Source of the DNA: Bacillus_AB infantis_C
GTDB taxonomy: Bacteria; Bacillota; Bacilli; Bacillales; Cytobacillaceae
NCBI RefSeq assembly: GCF_050107595.1
Contig: NZ_JBNILH010000004.1
Coordinates: 186,001 to 250,000 of the forward strand
Direction: 5' to 3'
Length of the DNA stretch: 64,000 bases
Part shown: positions 56,974 through 64,000 of the stretch, in pieces
Layout: each line of letters starts with the position of its first letter
How positions within the stretch are numbered: the first letter of the stretch is position 1
Position numbers and translations under genes: made by a program
Notes under the pieces: generated by a model
Database searches by the model: none
What the model was told of the DNA's origin: nothing
Seen by the model: the letters and a program-made list of their open reading frames with translations, nothing else

Positions 56974-58078
56974 TTATAAGCTCAGTCTTGAACGCAGATA
57001 AGCATTAATGAACGGATCGAGATCGCCGTCCATTACACCCTGGACGTTTCCTGATTCCGTGCTTGTGCGGTGGTCCTTGACCATGCTGTACGGGTGGAAT
57101 ACGTATGAACGGATCTGGCTGCCCCAGCCGATTTCCTTCTGCTCGCCGCGGATTTCCAGAAGCTCCTGCTCCTGCTCTTCAATTTTCTTTTGATAGAGCT
57201 TAGCCTGGAGCATTTTCATAGCGCGCTCACGGTTCTTGATCTGGGAACGCTCGGTCTGGCAGGTTACCACGACATTCGTCGGCAAGTGAGTGATCCGGAC
57301 AGCTGAGTCTGTTGTATTGATATGCTGTCCGCCAGCGCCGCTTGCCCGGTACGTATCGATTTTCAGATCTTCTGTACGGATATCGATTTCGATTTCATCA
57401 TTGAACTCCGGCATAACCTCACATGAAACGAAAGAGGTATGGCGGCGGCCTGAAGAATCGAACGGCGAAATCCGGACTAGGCGGTGAACGCCTTTTTCTG
57501 CTTTTAGATAACCGTAGGCATTATGCCCCTTTATCGCGAGTGTTACACTTTTGATCCCGGCCTCATCACCCGGCAGATAATCAAGCGTCTCAACCTTGAA
57601 GCCCTTTTTCTCTGCCCAGCGTGTGTACATGCGCAGCAGCATGGAGCCCCAGTCCTGGGATTCTGTACCGCCTGCTCCAGGATGAAGTTCAAGGATGGCA
57701 TTATTTTTATCATATTCCTCGCTCAGCAATAGCTGCAGTTCAAACTGTGCAAGTCGCTTGCTCAGCTCGGTCAGCTCTTCGGCAAGCTCATTCTGGAGAT
57801 CCTCATCGCTTTCTTCCTTCACAAGCTCATAAGTCAGCTCCAGATTTTCAAATGTTTCAAACAGGTCATGAAATTCATGGACCTGATCTTTCAGAGCATT
57901 CGACTCGCTGATGACAACCTGTGCCGCTTTCTGGTCATCCCAGAAATTCGGGTGCAGCATTTCTTCATCAAGCTCGGCGATGCGCGCCTCTTTGTTTTCT
58001 AAGTCAAAGAGACCCCCTAAAGTCCGCTAATACCTTAGCTGTTCTCTCTAACTCATTGCGAATGTCTGCTAATTCCAT
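56974..58078 (-). CDS. prfB: Peptide chain release factor 2 with programmed +1 frameshift
   Basis: RF2, recognising UGA/UAA. The first 24 codons from ATG 58078 (MELADIRNELERTAKVLADF then RGSL) end at an in-frame TGA (58006-58004). Moving +1 at CTT-TGA-C continues as DLENKEARIAELDEE and then the main frame to 56974. An internal AGGGGG (58018-58013) supplies the stimulatory Shine-Dalgarno contact. The SPF codon-recognition motif (VRISPFDSSG) and the GGQ motif (GAGGQHINTTD) are present. GAGGTG precedes the ATG. About 367 residues in all. Confidence 0.97.
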
Positions 58079-58116
58079 TCCAGTCACCTCTAAATAGTTT
58101 TTTTACAGTGTATCAG

Positions 58117-58163
58117 GAAAAAGAGAGCAGGCAAAGCTGATCGAGCTTTACCGGCCCTCTTCT
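58117..58163 (-). terminator. secA terminator
   Basis: Imperfect stem AGAGGGC-GG-AAAGCT / AGCTTT-CC-GCTCTCT followed by UUUUUCC on the minus strand; it separates secA from prfB. Confidence 0.78.
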
Positions 58164-58173
58164 GTTCTTATGC

Positions 58174-60690
58174 TTAAGCTTCTTTGCCGCAGCAGTTTTT
58201 GTACTTTTTGCCGCTTCCGCAGATGCAGCTGTCGTTGCGGCCGATATCCATTTGCTTAACGGCCGGTTTTTTCTTCACTTTTCCGCCTTCGTTTTCCTTC
58301 GGGTTGACTGCCTGGCCCTTGGCCACTTCTTCACGCTGAAGGTTGTTGCGGATTTCCGCTTTCATGATGTACTTGGCCACATCTTCTTCAATGCTGGCAA
58401 TCATGTTCTCGAACATTGCAAAGCCTTCATGCTGGTATTCGCGCAGCGGATCAATCTGACCGTAAGCGCGCAGATGAATTCCCTGGCGAAGCTGGTCCAT
58501 TGCATCGATATGGTCAATCCACTTGCTATCGACCGCACGGAGCACAACAACCTTTTCGAACTCGCGCATCTGATCTTCAGCAAGAATTTCTTCTTTTTCA
58601 TCATAGCGCTCTTTTACCTTCGCATAGATGGTTTCAAAGATTTCCTCTGTATCCTTGCCGCGCAGGTCATTGACAGTGAGGTCGCCTTCATTGAGAAGGT
58701 TGCCGTTCACATAATCAAGCAGTCCATCCAGATTCCAGTTCTCTTCATCCTCGACAGCAGGGGCAAAAGCCTCGACATTACGCTGCAGGGCAGCCTGGAT
58801 CATCTTCTCGGCAATTTCGCGGAGGTTTTCAGACTCAAGCACCTCATTGCGCTGTGCATAAAGGATTTCACGCTGCTGGCGCAATACATCATCATATGAC
58901 AGAAGCTGCTTACGGGCATCAAAGTTATTGCCCTCAACGCGTTTCTGCGCAGATTCAACCGCTCTCGATACCATCTTGCTCTGGATCGGCTGGCTGTCGT
59001 CCATGCCAAGGCGCTCCATCATTGATTTCATATTGTCAGACCCGAAGCGGCGCATCAATTCATCTTCCATGGAAAGATAGAACTGCGTCACACCTGGATC
59101 CCCCTGGCGTCCGGAACGTCCGCGGAGCTGGTTATCGATCCGGCGGCTTTCATGCCTCTCCGTACCGATGACGGCAAGGCCTCCGACTTCCTTCACGCCT
59201 TCGCCAAGCTTAATGTCAGTACCGCGTCCCGCCATATTCGTGGCGATGGTTACAGAGCCTTTTTCACCGGCATGGGCAATGATTTCCGCTTCCCGTTCAT
59301 GGTTTTTCGCATTCAGGACATCGTGGCGGATGCCTTTTTTCGTCAGATATTTAGAAATGATTTCAGATGTCTCGATGGCCACCGTACCAACAAGCACAGG
59401 CTGGCCCTTCTGGTTGCGCTCGGCGATATCCTCGACAACCGCGCGGAATTTTCCGTCCATGCTGGCATAAATCAGATCTGCACGGTCATCACGGGCAATC
59501 GGCCTGTTCGTCGGAATGACCGTTACATACATATTGTAAATATTGCGGAATTCCTCTTCCTCTGTCTTCGCTGTACCTGTCATACCGGCCAGCTTTTCGT
59601 ACATACGGAAATAGTTCTGGAAAGTGATTGTAGCAAGCGTCATGCTTTCGTTCTGGATCTCCAGGCCTTCCTTGGCTTCGATTGCCTGGTGGAGACCGTC
59701 GCTGTAGCGGCGCCCCTTCATCAGACGTCCTGTGAACTGGTCAACGATGACGATTTCGCCGTCCTGGACGACATAATCGACATCAAGATGCATGCTCGCA
59801 TGCGCCTTCAGCGCCTGTGTGATATGGTGGTTGATCGCCACATGGGAAATGTCGAACAGATTATCAATCCCGAAAGCTTTCTCTGCCTTCGTCATCCCTT
59901 CCTCTGTCAGCTGGACTCCCTTTGTTTTTTCATCATAAGTGTAATCATCTTCTCTTTTCAGGTTGCGGACAAAAGCATTAGCCTGGATATAAAGCTGGGC
60001 AGACTTTTGCGCAGACCCGGAAATGATGAGCGGTGTACGCGCCTCATCGATCAGGATGCTGTCGACTTCATCGATTACGGCATAATACAGCGGGCGCTGG
60101 ACCTTCTGCTCTTTATAAAGGACCATATTGTCGCGCAGATAGTCAAAGCCAAGCTCATTATTCGTGCCGTAAGTGATATCAGCCGCATAGGCAGCCTGCT
60201 TTTCTTCTTTTGAAAGTCCGTTCAGGTTCAGTCCGACAGTGAGGCCAAGGAATTCATACAAGCGGCCCATTTCCGTCGCATCACGGCTGGCCAGATATTC
60301 GTTGACCGTTACAACGTGCACGCCTTTTCCTGCCAGGGCATTCAGGTATACCGGCATTGTGGCTGTCAGTGTTTTACCTTCACCGGTTTTCATCTCGGAA
60401 ATATTACCCTCATGAAGGGACACGCCCCCCATCAGCTGGACCGGATAAGGATAAAGGCCGAGCACACGCTTTGCTGCCTCACGTACAACAGCAAATGCTT
60501 CGACAAGAATGTCATCAAGGGTCTCGCCTTTACCCAGACGCATCTTGAATTCAGCCGTCTTGTCACGCAGCTGGTCATCAGTCAGTTTATCTATAGTGGA
60601 AGCCAGGGCATCAATCTGCTCCGCCTTCTTTGACAGTTTCTTCAAATCGCGTTTATTTTGATCGAAAACTTTGTTTAAAATCCCAAGCAT
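58174..60690 (-). CDS. secA: Preprotein translocase ATPase SecA
   Basis: Motor of the Sec pathway, 838 residues. Walker A is in MKTGEGKTLTA (about 98-108), the DEAD-like motif VIDEVDSILIDEARTPLI, and the second nucleotide-binding fold contains NMAGRGTDIKLG and QLRGRSGRQGDPG. The C-terminal zinc motif CICGSGKKYKNCC is intact. The start ATG 60690 has AAAGGAG eight bases upstream. The gene has its own promoter and terminator. Confidence 0.98.
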   Translation of the reverse strand: MLGILNKVFDQNKRDLKKLSKKAEQIDALASTIDKLTDDQLRDKTAEFKMRLGKGETLDDILVEAFAVVREAAKRVLGLYPYPVQLMGGVSLHEGNISEMKTGEGKTLTATMPVYLNALAGKGVHVVTVNEYLASRDATEMGRLYEFLGLTVGLNLNGLSKEEKQAAYAADITYGTNNELGFDYLRDNMVLYKEQKVQRPLYYAVIDEVDSILIDEARTPLIISGSAQKSAQLYIQANAFVRNLKREDDYTYDEKTKGVQLTEEGMTKAEKAFGIDNLFDISHVAINHHITQALKAHASMHLDVDYVVQDGEIVIVDQFTGRLMKGRRYSDGLHQAIEAKEGLEIQNESMTLATITFQNYFRMYEKLAGMTGTAKTEEEEFRNIYNMYVTVIPTNRPIARDDRADLIYASMDGKFRAVVEDIAERNQKGQPVLVGTVAIETSEIISKYLTKKGIRHDVLNAKNHEREAEIIAHAGEKGSVTIATNMAGRGTDIKLGEGVKEVGGLAVIGTERHESRRIDNQLRGRSGRQGDPGVTQFYLSMEDELMRRFGSDNMKSMMERLGMDDSQPIQSKMVSRAVESAQKRVEGNNFDARKQLLSYDDVLRQQREILYAQRNEVLESENLREIAEKMIQAALQRNVEAFAPAVEDEENWNLDGLLDYVNGNLLNEGDLTVNDLRGKDTEEIFETIYAKVKERYDEKEEILAEDQMREFEKVVVLRAVDSKWIDHIDAMDQLRQGIHLRAYGQIDPLREYQHEGFAMFENMIASIEEDVAKYIMKAEIRNNLQREEVAKGQAVNPKENEGGKVKKKPAVKQMDIGRNDSCICGSGKKYKNCCGKEA

Positions 60691-60846
60691 CAAAAACGCT
60701 CCTTTATATTGGATATGGGCTCATCAATTGGCCTCAGAGCTTTTTATGAAAAATAAACAGCAGCCTCTATGGCAACTGCCGCTCCTGTACCTTTCGCTAT
60801 TACAGCAGCTATCTCCTCCTGCAAAAAATCGCAGGTTTCCTCCTTA

Positions 60847-60875
60847 ATTCTACCACTTCCTCTATAGAGTGACAA
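60847..60875 (-). promoter_or_regulatory. Sigma-A promoter of secA
   Basis: TTGTCA (60875-60870), 17-bp spacer, TAGAAT (60852-60847), with an extended TGG before the -10, on the minus strand. Confidence 0.72.
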
Positions 60876-61014
60876 CAATTGTGAGAAAGTGCACGAAGTA
60901 TGTGGTAAATGGGGTGAATGATTTTTAGGAGGTCAGGCTGGCAAATAGGCGAGAATTTATGTTAATGTGGATTGATTTTGAGGCTGACGGGTGTAATTTT
61001 CATGTTTTGAATGA

Positions 61015-61045
61015 TTTTTGAATCATTATCCTAGTTTTTGAATCA
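61015..61045. repeat. TTTTTGAATCA direct repeat, 20-bp spacing
   Basis: TTTTTGAATCA occurs at 61015-61025 and 61035-61045, exactly 20 bp apart; the first copy also lies in the inverted repeat AATGATT-TTTG-AATCATT. It directly precedes the 21-bp array. Confidence 0.6.
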
Positions 61046-61078
61046 GAAATTCCAATCCAATACAGCTAACCAACGGGT

Positions 61079-61190
61079 ATTCTACATAAAATTTTATTTT
61101 TTCTACAAGAAATTCATGTAATTCTACCAAAAATCGCATTGATTCTACATAAAAAACACATTATTCTACCAATAATACAAATATTACCAA
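61079..61190. repeat. 21-bp tandem repeat array (ATTCTAC family), second locus
   Basis: ATTCTAC or TTTCTAC begins at 61079, 61100, 61121, 61142 and 61163, an exact 21-bp period; a decayed unit follows near 61181. Units continue with C/A-rich AAAA tracts. The array ends about 10 bp from the U-tract of the terminator at 61198. Confidence 0.87.
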
Positions 61191-61197
61191 ATAACCA

Positions 61198-61237
61198 CAA
61201 AAAAAACCGGCACCCCCACACAATGGAGCACCGGCCC
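61198..61237 (-). terminator. Terminator of the small membrane protein gene
   Basis: Minus-strand GC-rich imperfect stem based on CCGGTGCTCC / GGGGGTGCCGG, followed by UUUUUUUU, directly after the stop codon. Confidence 0.8.
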
Positions 61238-61240
61238 TGC

Positions 61241-61525
61241 TCAAAACCGCAATAAAGAAGTAACAACCACTATCCCCAGCACAGAAAAAGCGAACGTGCT
61301 ATACTCCAGCTTCTTATTCTGGTCGCCGAGGAATTTGGCTGTAATGGTTTCCAGCACACGCACCAGGACAAAAAGCACCACCAGCACCGGAATCAGCAGA
61401 TAGATATTCTCCCGCACCGGGCCAAAGTCAATCAGCCTTACTAAGAGCAGCAGCACTCCGAGTGAGACCAGGTCACTCAGATTGCGGTAATTCTTTTTAA
61501 ACAGCCATCCGAAAAATGTATTCAA
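61241..61525 (-). CDS. Small two-helix membrane protein of unknown function
   Basis: About 94 residues with hydrophobic segments at roughly residues 18-36, 42-62 and 78-92 (SLGVLLLLVRLIDFG; YLLIPVLVVLFVLVRVLE; FSVLGIVVVTSLL). AAGGGTG stands seven bases before a TTG at 61525; the in-frame ATG at 61549 has no ribosome binding site. A terminator follows at once. I do not recognise the family. Confidence 0.65.
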   Translation of the reverse strand: MNTFFGWLFKKNYRNLSDLVSLGVLLLLVRLIDFGPVRENIYLLIPVLVVLFVLVRVLETITAKFLGDQNKKLEYSTFAFSVLGIVVVTSLLRF

Positions 61526-61627
61526 TATGTTGCACCCTTTTCCATTCATTGTCTGTATATTATTTTTAGCATAACCACTGCCAAATGGAAACCTCCATAG
61601 AGAAAAACAGCCGCCAAAAGGCAGCTG

Positions 61628-62470
61628 CTATTCCTGTTTCTTCATATATTCCAGTATATCCAAATCTATTTTTCCCTCAGCCTGCTCGCGCTCTTCGAAG
61701 TTTTCTGTATGGATATAGGTTTTCAGCGCTTTGTATAACTCCCCGCCAGATGCCTTTTTCTCAAGATAGCCGAGTCTCACGAGCTGGCTGCCCAGTTCTG
61801 TCTCCACATCTCCTTCAATGTCAGCAACCCTGCCCTCTCTGCTCGGTGCAAAATAAAGCTGCTGCAGATGGTAGATTCGGATCAATTCCGTAATCGGGTC
61901 AGGATGGTCATCGACACGCAGATCAATATAGCGGTCATTAAAGCCGCCATACCCGCCCTTTTCTTTTACGACCAATAAAGCTGCTGACTGCTGGCCGCGG
62001 CTGTCCCCGCCTGCTTCCTGGCCGGCATCAAGGGCAGCAAGCAGCCGTTCTGCCAGGGTGCCTTCACTGTTGGTAAAAGTATCAGCCATCGCCTTTACTG
62101 TATTTTCATCTACTAAAATATTGCCCTGCGCTGCGAAATATGTGCCTGCAGTCCCGCCGGCCCAGTCATAGCAGCCGTTTCCTGTATAAGTAGCCCCGCT
62201 GCCATCGAAATCAACGATTCCGACCTGGCGCAGTTCCTTGTCAGGGTCTTCGGCTGTAATGAGATCAAGTGCCTCCTGGGCAGTCTTCCCCTGCTCCATT
62301 AATTGGAGAGCCTGCGGACCGTAAGCTGTGTTCGCATAAGACTGTGTCGCCACCGCCCCAACGCCTGCCTTCGCAAAAGGCACGACCGCACCGACACCTA
62401 AAAATTTGGATTGGACCGCAATCCCCCATTCCTTTTCCTCCGGATCATAGCCAATGATTGAAAAAGTCAT
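61628..62470 (-). CDS. DUF1028 family protein
   Basis: 280 residues. The family features are a conserved N terminus MTFSIIGYDPEEKEWGIAV, the segment GVGAVATQSYAN, and GGDSRGQQSAALLV near residue 175; a short helical extension follows from about 210. DUF1028 members are predicted Ntn-hydrolase-fold enzymes. AGGAGG lies six bases before the ATG at 62470, so the 33-codon upstream extension is rejected. The substrate is unknown. Confidence 0.85.
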   Translation of the reverse strand: MTFSIIGYDPEEKEWGIAVQSKFLGVGAVVPFAKAGVGAVATQSYANTAYGPQALQLMEQGKTAQEALDLITAEDPDKELRQVGIVDFDGSGATYTGNGCYDWAGGTAGTYFAAQGNILVDENTVKAMADTFTNSEGTLAERLLAALDAGQEAGGDSRGQQSAALLVVKEKGGYGGFNDRYIDLRVDDHPDPITELIRIYHLQQLYFAPSREGRVADIEGDVETELGSQLVRLGYLEKKASGGELYKALKTYIHTENFEEREQAEGKIDLDILEYMKKQE

Positions 62471-62536
62471 AAAATCCCTCCTAATAATCTCACATTTTAC
62501 CAGTTCGCTTTCTTCAACAATTTCTCCTGCCATTCC

Positions 62537-62563
62537 TAAATAACTGTCTGATTTTGTCGATAT
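62537..62563 (+). promoter_or_regulatory. SigD-type promoter of the BMP lipoprotein-chemoreceptor operon
   Basis: TAAA (62537-62540), 15-bp spacer, GTCGATAT (62556-62563): one mismatch to the SigD consensus GCCGATAT. It is 37 bp before the lipoprotein start. Confidence 0.7.
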
Positions 62564-62599
62564 ATTCACCGTGAGAAATTATAAATGAGGTGAATGAAA

Positions 62600-63586
62600 T
62601 TGATAAAGAAATTAAGCCTGCTTCTGCTTGCCATTCTGCTCCTGGCCGGATGCTCATTACCAGGTGATGCAGCAGAGGAGAAGCAGGAAAAGGGATATAA
62701 AATTGGCGTTTTAATGTCGACGACAGGATTGGGGGACGACTCCTTTAATGACTCGGCCTTCCGCGGCCTTGAAAGGGCCCGCGATGAACTTGGCATCCTG
62801 TTTGATTATAAAGAGGCACCAGACGGAGATTTAGAGGAAAAACTGACAGAGCTTGTAGAGGATAAAAATGACCTTGTCATCGCCCTCGGTTTTTCTTCAC
62901 AAGAAGCGCTTGAAAAAACAGCAAAAAAATATCCTAAGCAGCAATTTCTATTGATTGATGCCGTATCAGAATTGCCTAATATTGCTTCCATTACATTCAA
63001 AGAGCATGAAGGCAGCTTCCTGGTCGGAATGGCCGCAGCCATGGCCAGCAAATCAAACACACTCGGCTTCATCGGCGGCGAGGATGCAGAAGTCATCCAC
63101 CATTTTGAACAGGGATTCATCGAGGGTGCCAGGCACGTAAAGCCTGATATCAAGATTCTGACAGAATATGCAGGCACATTCAGCGATGCGGAGCTCGGAG
63201 GCAAGATTGCTGAAGCCCAGATTGCTAAAGGAGCGGATTTCATTTATCCTGCAGCCGGGTTTACCGGATATGGTGCACTTAAGAAGGCCCAGGAAAAGAT
63301 GGTTCACGCAGCCGGAGTTGACTCTGACCAATTCTTTGTCGCAGAAAAAGCCATTGTGACAAGCATGCTGAAAAATATCGATGTGGCCGTGTATGACATG
63401 GCCAAGCTTTTAAAAGAAAAAGGGAAAATCGAGCAGCATTCCTTTGTTCTAGGCCTGGCCGAAAACGGCGTCGGTCTTGCAGAGCTGCGGGCCTTCCCAT
63501 TCACAGATGAACAGAAACAAGCCCTTACAGCAGCCAAGGATGAAATCATCGCCGGCGACATCACTGTAAATTCAACTAAACAATAA
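62600..63586 (+). CDS. BMP/Med-family substrate-binding lipoprotein
   Basis: About 328 residues. A lipoprotein signal ends in LLAGC with the lipidated Cys at residue 18. The mature protein is a two-lobed periplasmic-binding fold of the BMP (PnrA, Med) family: GVLMSTTGLGDDSFNDSAFRGL, VIALGFSSQEALE, LGFIGGEDAEVIHHFEQGF and YPAAGFTGYGA. GAGGTGA is nine bases before TTG 62600 but only three before ATG 62594, so TTG is preferred. No ABC ATPase or permease follows; the next gene encodes a probable chemoreceptor 13 bp away. Med, a relative, affects comK in B. subtilis. Confidence 0.87.
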   Translation: MIKKLSLLLLAILLLAGCSLPGDAAEEKQEKGYKIGVLMSTTGLGDDSFNDSAFRGLERARDELGILFDYKEAPDGDLEEKLTELVEDKNDLVIALGFSSQEALEKTAKKYPKQQFLLIDAVSELPNIASITFKEHEGSFLVGMAAAMASKSNTLGFIGGEDAEVIHHFEQGFIEGARHVKPDIKILTEYAGTFSDAELGGKIAEAQIAKGADFIYPAAGFTGYGALKKAQEKMVHAAGVDSDQFFVAEKAIVTSMLKNIDVAVYDMAKLLKEKGKIEQHSFVLGLAENGVGLAELRAFPFTDEQKQALTAAKDEIIAGDITVNSTKQ

Positions 63587-63599
63587 AGGAGGCAAAAGC

Positions 63600-64000
63600 A
63601 TGAGACTGCGCAATCGATTAATGATGATAGCCATCATTCCTCTTATCTTATCAACTATTATCATCGGCTATATGATCACCGAGATTCTGGACCTCCAGAA
63701 CTCTACGAAGAAAGACGTAGAAATCCTCCTTCAGATAGAAAATCTGAACGGTGACTTTGTCAGTGCCCGGCAGTCAATGGCCAACGCTGCTGCAACCGGG
63801 ACAGATGCGAATAAACAGGAAGCCTCCAGCATGCTGGAGAGCATCAGCAAACTCATGAAGCAGCTGAAATCTGAGATTAGCGAGGCTGACCAGAAGGCCA
63901 CCTTTGCCAAGGCTGAGAATAAATTCAACACCTTAACAAAAGAAGCGGGCGATGCCCTCGCAAGCGGGAACCAGCCTGAAATCAAGAGGCAGTCCATCCG
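63600..64000 (+). CDS. Probable methyl-accepting chemotaxis protein, 5' part
   Basis: The first 133 codons are open to the right edge with no stop. The start ATG has AAAGGAGG upstream. A short cytoplasmic N terminus (MRLRNRLM) is followed by TM1 (about 8-28, IAIIPLILSTIIIGYMI) and a helical, Ser/Ala/Lys-rich extracytoplasmic region, as in four-helix-bundle (4HB/TarH-type) receptor sensors. HAMP and MA domains lie beyond the window, so the class is inferred from topology, the SigD-type promoter and the chemoreceptor-like N terminus. Confidence 0.65.
   Translation, partial: MRLRNRLMMIAIIPLILSTIIIGYMITEILDLQNSTKKDVEILLQIENLNGDFVSARQSMANAAATGTDANKQEASSMLESISKLMKQLKSEISEADQKATFAKAENKFNTLTKEAGDALASGNQPEIKRQSI

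Larger units (their letters stand above)
60691..61240. other. Intergenic region upstream of secA
   Basis: About 550 bp. It contains a 150-nt secA leader, the secA promoter, a short TTTTTGAATCA direct repeat and a 21-bp repeat array, then a terminator. The hpf gene, which precedes secA in B. subtilis, is not present. Confidence 0.65.

Noticed and set aside
59152..60213. 353-codon ORF antisense to secA
   Set aside because: Long only because of codon bias on the opposite strand; secA is certain here.
60744..60824. 26-codon TTG ORF in the secA leader
   Set aside because: The AAGGAGG is 13 bases from the TTG and coincides with the predicted transcription start, so a SecM-like leader peptide cannot be supported.

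Overview
The window looks like a chromosome segment of a spore-forming, motile, Bacillus-like member of the Bacillaceae. Gene order largely follows a block of the Bacillus subtilis chromosome (yvcK-yvcJ-yvcI-trxB, the his operon, yvoF-ppaX-yvoD-lgt-hprK, nagAB-nagR, yvlDBA, uvrAB-csbA, minJ-ctpB, ftsXE, cccB, yvjA, prfB, secA). Signature features agree: an alpha/beta-type spore SASP, SAM-I riboswitches, a +1 frameshift in prfB, SigD- and SigW-type promoters, strong Shine-Dalgarno sequences and several TTG/GTG starts. No tRNA, rRNA, CRISPR array, prophage or insertion-sequence transposase was seen.

Layout. 0-2.8 kb: yvcK (5' end only), rapZ/yvcJ, a Nudix hydrolase and thioredoxin reductase. 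3.0-4.5 kb: the TPR protein YvcD. 5.0-11.6 kb: a complete histidine operon, hisZGDBHAFIE, behind a sigma-A promoter. 11.9-15.8 kb: hprK-lgt-yvoD-ppaX-yvoF, linking HPr(Ser) phosphorylation to pyrophosphate removal. 16.0-18.7 kb: N-acetylglucosamine catabolism (nagA-nagB-nagR) behind a NagR-like operator. 18.8-20.3 kb: three copies of a structured dispersed repeat around a CwlC-like amidase. 20.3-23.7 kb: the SigW-type yvlA-yvlB operon, yvlD and small proteins. 23.8-29.4 kb: uvrB-uvrA with a LexA-like box, and csbA. 29.6-47.3 kb: an accessory stretch holding a SASP gene, a methionine transport operon (metNIQ plus an M20 amidohydrolase) behind two tandem SAM-I riboswitches, a PAS histidine kinase behind a cluster of DnaA boxes, a globin-coupled chemoreceptor, a CHASE4-GGDEF-EAL protein, two dCache chemoreceptors, a methyltransferase, a GNAT acetyltransferase and a Gfo/Idh oxidoreductase. 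47.4-60.7 kb: cell division, cell wall and secretion genes (minJ, ctpB, an M23 hydrolase next to ftsEX, cccB, yvjA, prfB, secA). 61.2-64 kb: a small membrane protein, a DUF1028 protein, and a BMP-family lipoprotein directly upstream of a probable chemoreceptor that runs off the end.

The most unusual signals are not genes. (1) Four intergenic arrays of short degenerate repeats have strict 20- or 21-bp periods; each lies just past the U-tract of a terminator, all in the same orientation. (2) Five DnaA-box-like 9-mers, including a perfect inverted pair, are packed into about 130 bp between the met operon and a sporulation-kinase-like gene. (3) Two SAM riboswitches stand in tandem, followed by a multi-stem dispersed repeat inside the same leader. 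(4) SigD-type promoters stand in front of three chemoreceptor transcription units, one of which begins with a BMP lipoprotein, suggesting a lipoprotein-receptor sensory pair. (5) The globin-coupled receptor appears to have Tyr in place of the proximal heme His. Protein families were assigned by reading motifs and by remembered similarity; no database search was run.
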